Below are positions 58,501 to 64,000 of a stretch of 64,000 nt of DNA, one piece after another. The stretch is from the NCBI GenBank assembly GCA_018350325.1, contig JAEVLN010000022.1, positions 947,105-1,011,104 of the forward strand, read 5' to 3'. How positions within the stretch are numbered: position 1 is the first letter of the stretch; every line of letters starts with the position of its first letter. The position numbers and the translations under genes are program-made. This DNA comes from Globodera rostochiensis (Eukaryota; Nematoda; Chromadorea; Rhabditida; Heteroderidae). The notes under the pieces are model-generated. The model did no database searches, was not told where the DNA came from, and was given only the letters and a program-made list of their open reading frames with translations.

Positions 58501-61500
58501 TCTTCACGCACATAAACAAAGTGAATTCGATTTTGGTTCTGTCGGATGGGATGAGCGCCGGACTATCCTGGTATATCAATGAACTCCCCGAACACATAAA
58601 AGGAATTGTGCGTCGTCCCCCCCGTTTCAGTTTTCACTGTCTAATTCGAACCCGGTCAGTCTGAGGCTCAAACGGCTCCATGCCCCTTTCCCTGCCTTAC
58701 TGTCGCTGTCGTTCATTGGCGTGCACAGGTTGGAACACGACAATCAAGCCGTAAGTGTTGGACGATTAGTCGAACGCGCCTCTCCGGCCAATGTCAGCAG
58801 CAGCAGCAGCAACGGCGACCGATGGGCTGAGGTGAGCTCTAATTTTGACGGCATTTTGTTTAACAAATGCCATTCCTCCTATTCGCCTAGGGGCTCGACT
58901 TTGCACTTCCTGCGCACAGCCTCGCGCTGTTCAATCTGACTCTTTCCGCGCCTTCTCAACACCGCAAAACTCTCCCGTCCAGCGGCGTCAACACATTTCA
59001 ACTGCAAACACAGTTCGCCACCCATGAATTTCCGGTCAAATTCGAGCTGGTCGATTACCATTTGGAAAGTGTGCCTTCTGAAATTGTTTTCCGCGACGCT
59101 TTTATCGGAACTGTTCAAACACATCCGATCAAAGTGGGGTTTTCTTCATTTTCAGTAAACTTGTTACATTTTACTTAATCATTTTCAGTTCTTTAACACA
59201 TTTGCGGACGATCTGCACATTCACCACATTTCCATCACGGATGATGATGATCCACGGTTTCAACTGTACCACCAACCAAATGTTTCCGTCACAATGCGGC
59301 GGACAATTCCATCAAAATCCCTTGTCACGGTGGCAAATGTGGCTTTTGTTCCTGGCTCAACATGTCCACAACATTGCTACTTGGGTGGGCTTGCGTTTAC
59401 AATTACTATAATTAACGAAAAATTGAGTGTTTTTTGGTTGTTTTCTGATTGAATGAATGTTTTTGTGCCTTCAGGCATTCAACTGGACACCAGTGAGGGC
59501 CAATGGTTCGCCTACGGCATGAAACTTCCACAAAATTTGGCCGAAATTGACCATTACCTTTACATGCGTTTGAGGAAGGAATGGCTATCAATGGGTGACA
59601 AAAGAGTCGTGAAAACGCAGTTACGCATGGACACGGACAGAGTGAAGGGCGTCGAAGTGCCAATTGAGGGGCATTTGGTGAGAATATTTTTGTGGGAGTT
59701 GTTCAAATGTCTTTCAACAAATTCGAAACGTTCAAAAAAAACTCTTTTTTTGTTAGGTTTGGCCGCGGTTGCTGAGTCATTCCGTTGTGCACTTTCCTCT
59801 CACCGCTGTATGTTTTATTTTGTTTATTTGACCAATTATTTAAATTTGATTTAATTTCAGGTTGGAAACTTTACCATTGTCAATTTGACCCTTTCAAACC
59901 CGACTACGGTACCCCTCCTTATTTTGCATGAATTAATCCATTTTAATTAAACAGAATTCTGTCATTGTTCAACTTCTGCCGTTGGTCATTTATCCGGACG
60001 CGGAATTTTTCTTGGACCTTTTTCGTGCTGAACTTCCGGTTCCGCTCGCCGACCCTGTGGAGATAAATGAAACGTTAATGTTTTCGTTGCGGGACACCGA
60101 ACTATTCACGCTACGACCAGGCAGCCCGGTGCCACAGTTTCGTGAAGAAGTTGAAGCAATTTTGGGCGCCCCGGTGCCGAGGTTTACCCAAACTTTGCTG
60201 CTGAGGCCCGGCATGAGCACCCGAATTCGCATTGGTTTTCTGCCCAACGATTACGCTCTCCACTCGTCACTGTTGCTGATCCGTAACAATTTGACCGCCC
60301 TGGAGCCGGTTGTGCTCTATGGTCGTGGCGCAAAAATGTGAGGAGTTTTTGTCTTATTTTAAGCTCTGATCCGTTGGGATTTGACCCCCTATTTATTATA
60401 TAGGCACATGGACATCGACAACAAAACGGCCAGGTCTCAACCGTTGCTTTTTGAAATTTTGCCACAACATTTGGCGGACTGTGCCAACCCGCGACGCCAA
60501 TTGCACAAATTGCCGACCACCTTGACCGTCCGGCGGTCATTTGTGGTGCGTAACAGTGGCGAAGTGAGTTGGAAATTTGGCTCCTTAAACGTTCAATGTT
60601 TATTTATTTGTTTAGGTCAGCTTCAGCGTGTTCAACATTTCCATCAGTAATACGCCATGTGAAAACCGGGGTTTCCGCGTTTTGAATTGTGACCGTTTCC
60701 GATTGGAACCCAATGAGACCATCTTGCTGGACATTGCGTGAGTTTTGAGTATTGCTTTAAAATGGCCAGAAACAGTTATTTCTTTTTGCCAGGTACACAC
60801 CCGACTTCTTGCTGTCCACTAACGAAGCTACACTGCAGCTGTACATGCACATGAACGGAACGCCATGGTCATTCGACTTGGTGTCCACCATCCCTCCCCA
60901 TCTGCTCTCCGTTTGTCATGCAGCATTGCCACGTCCGCCCTTCGAGAGCATGATGTACTACACTTGTGTGCTTGCATTAACGTGAGGGGACGAACTCGGG
61001 CTCCTCGTAAAAATGTTGTTTTTTAAGCTTTTGCTTTATTTGCGTGGTTTCTTGCGCTTATTTGGAGGGCGACCGCGTGATCTCCTGTGCTTATCGACAG
61101 CAATTTGCAGTGCATTGTCATGACGAAAAAACAGCTGTTGATTTGGACGCATCAGTGCCCGACGAACAGAACAGTGTGTCGTCGTCGACGGGGACGACGG
61201 AGGACGAAGTGCCCTCTCGGAAGACACAGTTTCTTCAGGCGGCACAAGACGCGGGGCCCTTGAACAAGTAAAACGCATCCGAACATTTTCAAGCAGTAAT
61301 TCCTGTTTACCTCTCTCTACCCATTCTGCAGACTGTTCTGGCGCACATTGAACTGTATTCTGTGGGTGTTCTCATACGTGTGGCCGTTGGTTCGCGGTAG
61401 CAACAAACAGTCGATTGGTCGCAGAAAATCTCGAAAAGGTGAAGCGAGAAAGGCTCAACAACAGCAACAACAAACACTGGCAACAACTGTAGTCGACAAT

Positions 61501-63043
61501 GAAAAAACAAGCCTTCGTCAATCATTTTCGGAAGGGTTGGTCGACGGAACAGAAGATGGGAAGGCCGAGGAGATGGACGATGAACTGTTGACCAGACTGC
61601 CCGTCTCGGACGAGATTGCGCAACATCCAAAAGACCCTGAACAAATCCACTCCAACTTTCCCCTGCCTCCGCTTTTGTCCAACGCCAACGGGCTGGACTC
61701 TGCGAACATTGTGTGCGATGACGAATTGCTTGACTTCACAGATCCGTACCTCTTCATGAAATTGTTCAGAAACATTAATCGGGGTGAATATAATGCATTC
61801 CCTCCTCATTTTTAGCCGTTCCTTTTTGAATGCTGAGAAGTTGTCGTTGGGTGCAGAGTGTACGGGCGGACAGCGACACAAGCACTCAGTCAGTAGCAGT
61901 ACAACAACAAGTGAAACTCAGCAGCAGCCATCAAATGGGACCAGGTGTGTGTAGCGCAACTGCATGATTGCTTTATGGCCAACTCTCGGCCAAATGAATA
62001 AACTTAATGTATTCTTTTTAGAGAAAGAATTGCAAGGAAAAAGAAAGCTGGAAAGAAGAGAAATAAGCCGGACGAAGCGAACAAGTTCGACTTGCACAGC
62101 ATAGGAATTAAGAAAAACTTGCTGGGCAAGGAGCCAGAACACCAACGAAATGCGCAAGGACTAAAATCAGCAGAGCTGTCCTCGTCCACCACGGGCAGTG
62201 ATGATGGCGAGAATTTGTTGATGGCATTGAATGAAAAGAGCGATGAGAAGGGGGAAACAACGAAGAAGACGCAGAGGACGACGACGGCAAAACGTACAGG
62301 GAAAGCTAACAATGTTTACTTCATCAACGAAAAGCGTGCCGAAGTCAAACGGCACGGAAAAAGCCCTTCTGCTGGCTCTTCGCATGTCTCCTCCTCGTCA
62401 CCCCGGTGCGTGCCTTTTTTGGAACAACACCAACAAAAAATCGAATTTAATTTATATTTAATCAATGTGAAACATTTTGTGATTTAGAACGGCCTCAAAT
62501 TCGGCAGACAAAATGCCAATGACGACAAACAAACACTCAAAGGCAAGAAGAACTGTTGAAGAAGAAGACCAAATGGTTGTGCCGTCGTCGTCCATTTCGT
62601 ACGCTGACCGTCGACGAATAATGGACGGGGAAAAGGAGCGGCCAGAATGGTTTAACCGACTGTTCACAACGGGAATTGCTGCTGAAGATGAGGACGAGAA
62701 AGTGGGAGGCAACAATCATGACGAGCAACAGCAGCAGCAGCAACAACCCAATCTCTACTTTCAACATGAACAACGACCGCCTCCAGTATATAGAGATGAT
62801 TTTGGAACAGAATTTGTTTGGAAACAGCTTCATTCGACCAAATTCCGGTTTGAAGACAATGAGGAGGTGGAGGAGAAGGATGAGTTGGCACAGTTCGATG
62901 CGCCGGAAAATGCTGATGCCGAAATGGGTGCGGGTGTGGACATGGACAGCAGCGATTCGAGTGCAGCACCGGAGTGGGCGGATCAAGCAATGGCTGATTT
63001 CACAACCGGTATGCGAGGGCGTGTGGGGATACTAGTGGAGTGA
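55540..63043 (+). CDS. tmem-131: TMEM131 family protein (collagen secretion factor)
   Basis: Large ER membrane protein that, in other animals, binds procollagen through PapD-like domains and TRAPPC8 through its tail. The start at 55540 gives a signal peptide (PFCPFTFVFVVFLLLPI); ATG 55477 is an alternative. Lumenal repeats include RRVFLSNPGDKNLIISAI, SFLGIRLPLNATFSAPFSLHNPHS, FRPFETREIG, LLDFGLVQAG, ILFSLSNSNPVSLRLKRL, LLLIRNNLTALEPVVLYGRGA, NRGFRVLNCDRF and YTPDFLLST, in the order of human TMEM131. The membrane segment reads CVLALTFCFICVVSCAYLEG. The cytosolic tail is acidic and poly-Gln-rich and ends GRVGILVE. More than 20 exons. One intron is filled by a minisatellite. Stop 63041-63043. 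Confidence 0.93.
56664..57034 (+). repeat. About 12-copy, 31-33-bp minisatellite in TMEM131 intron
   Basis: Copies contain GGTTAGTGTTGCTTGAA followed by TTAAGCCTATTTT. The array starts exactly at the splice donor (exon ...CATTGG, intron GTTAGTG), so each copy repeats a donor-like TTTGGGTTAGTG. One copy near 56827-56850 is internally truncated, and copies alternate between GTGTTG and GTGGTTG variants. Confidence 0.95.
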
Positions 63044-63157
63044 GGACGATCGAGATTCTCGATCGGTCCCAGGCTTGCTCCAGATATTATTATAAGGCTT
63101 TACTTACTTTGATGCTCCAAACGGTCTGTAAACGGAAGGAATTACCTATTTAAGTTA

Positions 63158-64000
63158 ATGTGGACGACGACTTCTTTGATTTGGCCAACCAATCAGCCGA
63201 ATTTTTTGATCAAATTTCAAACGATGGTTGTTCGACTTCTCTCCAGCAGTCGGACAGGAATCTTCCAACGGACACGGACACGTTCACACCTTCGAACCGA
63301 TATTTTGGCGTCATTGGGTCAAAAATTGAGAAGAAAGAGAACACCGATGCGATTGTACGAGACAAAATGCTGGAAGCTGAGGTGAAGCATTTGACCAACC
63401 GAGCATTTTAGATAAATTATTTTGTTAATTCATTGAATGCTAATTTTCTTTTTTTGTAAAGGATTTGAAGACTCAACGTATAATTGATACTCTTACGCAA
63501 GAATATCGGGAGAAGCTCACCAAAGTGTTGAACAGCGCAAGGAACCCAATGCTGGACATCCATCAATTGTTGGGTAAGTATTTAGTTAATTTAAACGGGA
63601 CTGCGGTTTCATCAATAATGTTGTTGAGGTTCATAACGAAATTGATAAACTTTTCACAAAACATTTTCTCGAGAATCTGATTTCAGATGATTTGAATCTG
63701 TCGCCTTCTGCATGTAAATTGACACTGCCGCCGGACTTATCTTCGGGCTGTGGACTGAATGAGACAAAGCCGACGGGAACTGTTGCAGATAACCATTTGA
63801 ACACGACGAACGTGGGAAGAAACGTGGGCACCGCCACCAGCAGCAGCAGCAGCAGGCTTGGCGGAACCACAGAATTGCAAGGAGTCCAACAGAGAAAGAG
63901 AAAATCTCCGGGAAGAGAGCACAGCGAGCGGCTTAGAAATGCTGTTGATGAACCAAAAAAGGAGAAGACGGACGGAGCACTATCGCCCCTTCCCAATTTC
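63158..64000 (+). CDS. Unidentified gene, 5' part only (runs off window)
   Basis: Not recognised. Exon 1 part: DDDFFDLANQSAEFFDQISN at about 63163-63222, then FTPSNRYFGVIGS and KENTDAIVRDKMLEAE. Splicing at GAG/GTGAAG (about 63381) to the exon from about 63463 gives DLKTQRIIDTLTQEYREKL, a probable coiled coil, then MLDIHQLLG. A third exon from about 63687 has DDLNLSPSACKLTLPP and a basic QRKRKSPGREHSERLR stretch. No ATG lies in frame after the stop at 63151-63153, so the first exon seen probably begins at an acceptor near 63153 and the true start is not resolved. The start of an acidic/aromatic motif plus coiled coil recalls checkpoint adaptor proteins, but that is weak. Confidence 0.45.

Overview
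The window is nuclear DNA from an intron-rich animal, most probably a nematode and plausibly a tylenchid plant parasite. This is inferred from the gene set and architecture, not from a database match. Supporting points are very short introns (often about 40-60 nt), polypyrimidine-AG acceptors just upstream of several start codons (as expected for spliced-leader addition), compact mixed-strand gene order, and single invertebrate-type copies of housekeeping genes (lamin with a CaaX box, CDC27/MAT-1, TMEM131, SUMO, a K-Cl cotransporter). I see no prokaryotic, viral or CRISPR features. All gene models were assembled by eye from reading frames and splice sites, so unlisted exon edges are approximate.

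Layout from left to right: a four-finger RanBP2-type zinc-finger gene (+); aspartyl aminopeptidase (+); GDP-L-fucose synthase (-); LEO1 of the PAF1 complex (-); an EF-hand ubiquitin-specific protease (-); a PP1-like phosphatase (-), divergent from a small Ala/Pro/Gln-repeat protein (+); bifunctional CoA synthase (+), convergent with an RNF19-type RBR ubiquitin ligase (-); a K-Cl cotransporter (-); a secreted EGF-domain protein (-); SUMO (+); a glutaredoxin-like protein without the catalytic cysteines (-); a large disordered Gly/Asn/NPF-rich protein (-); lamin (-); an ER cyclophilin with a RDEL tail (+), convergent with ornithine decarboxylase antizyme (-); CDC27/APC3 (+); a tetraspanin (+); TMEM131 (+); and the start of an unidentified gene (+) cut by the window end.

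The most notable signals are these. (1) The antizyme gene has a short ORF1 ending in TGG TGC TCC TGA, and its spliced coding length is 3n+1, as required by a programmed +1 ribosomal frameshift. (2) A 2.82-kb tandem duplication with an 8-bp microhomology junction duplicates the facing 3' halves of CoA synthase and RNF19, leaving one whole and one truncated copy of each. (3) Several 50-300 bp islands are each built from a different self-complementary word (GGGAATCCC, CCAGGATCC, CCCGGG, TGATCA, TCTCGAG). (4) A hAT-like MITE with an 8-bp target-site duplication sits in the cotransporter gene. (5) An intronic minisatellite in TMEM131 repeats the gene's own splice-donor sequence. Long poly-C/poly-G runs are also frequent between and within genes.

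The genes do not form one pathway. Several act in ubiquitin/SUMO signalling (USP, RNF19, SUMO, CDC27) or in the secretory pathway (GDP-fucose synthesis, ER cyclophilin, TMEM131), but this looks like ordinary gene neighbourhood rather than an operon.
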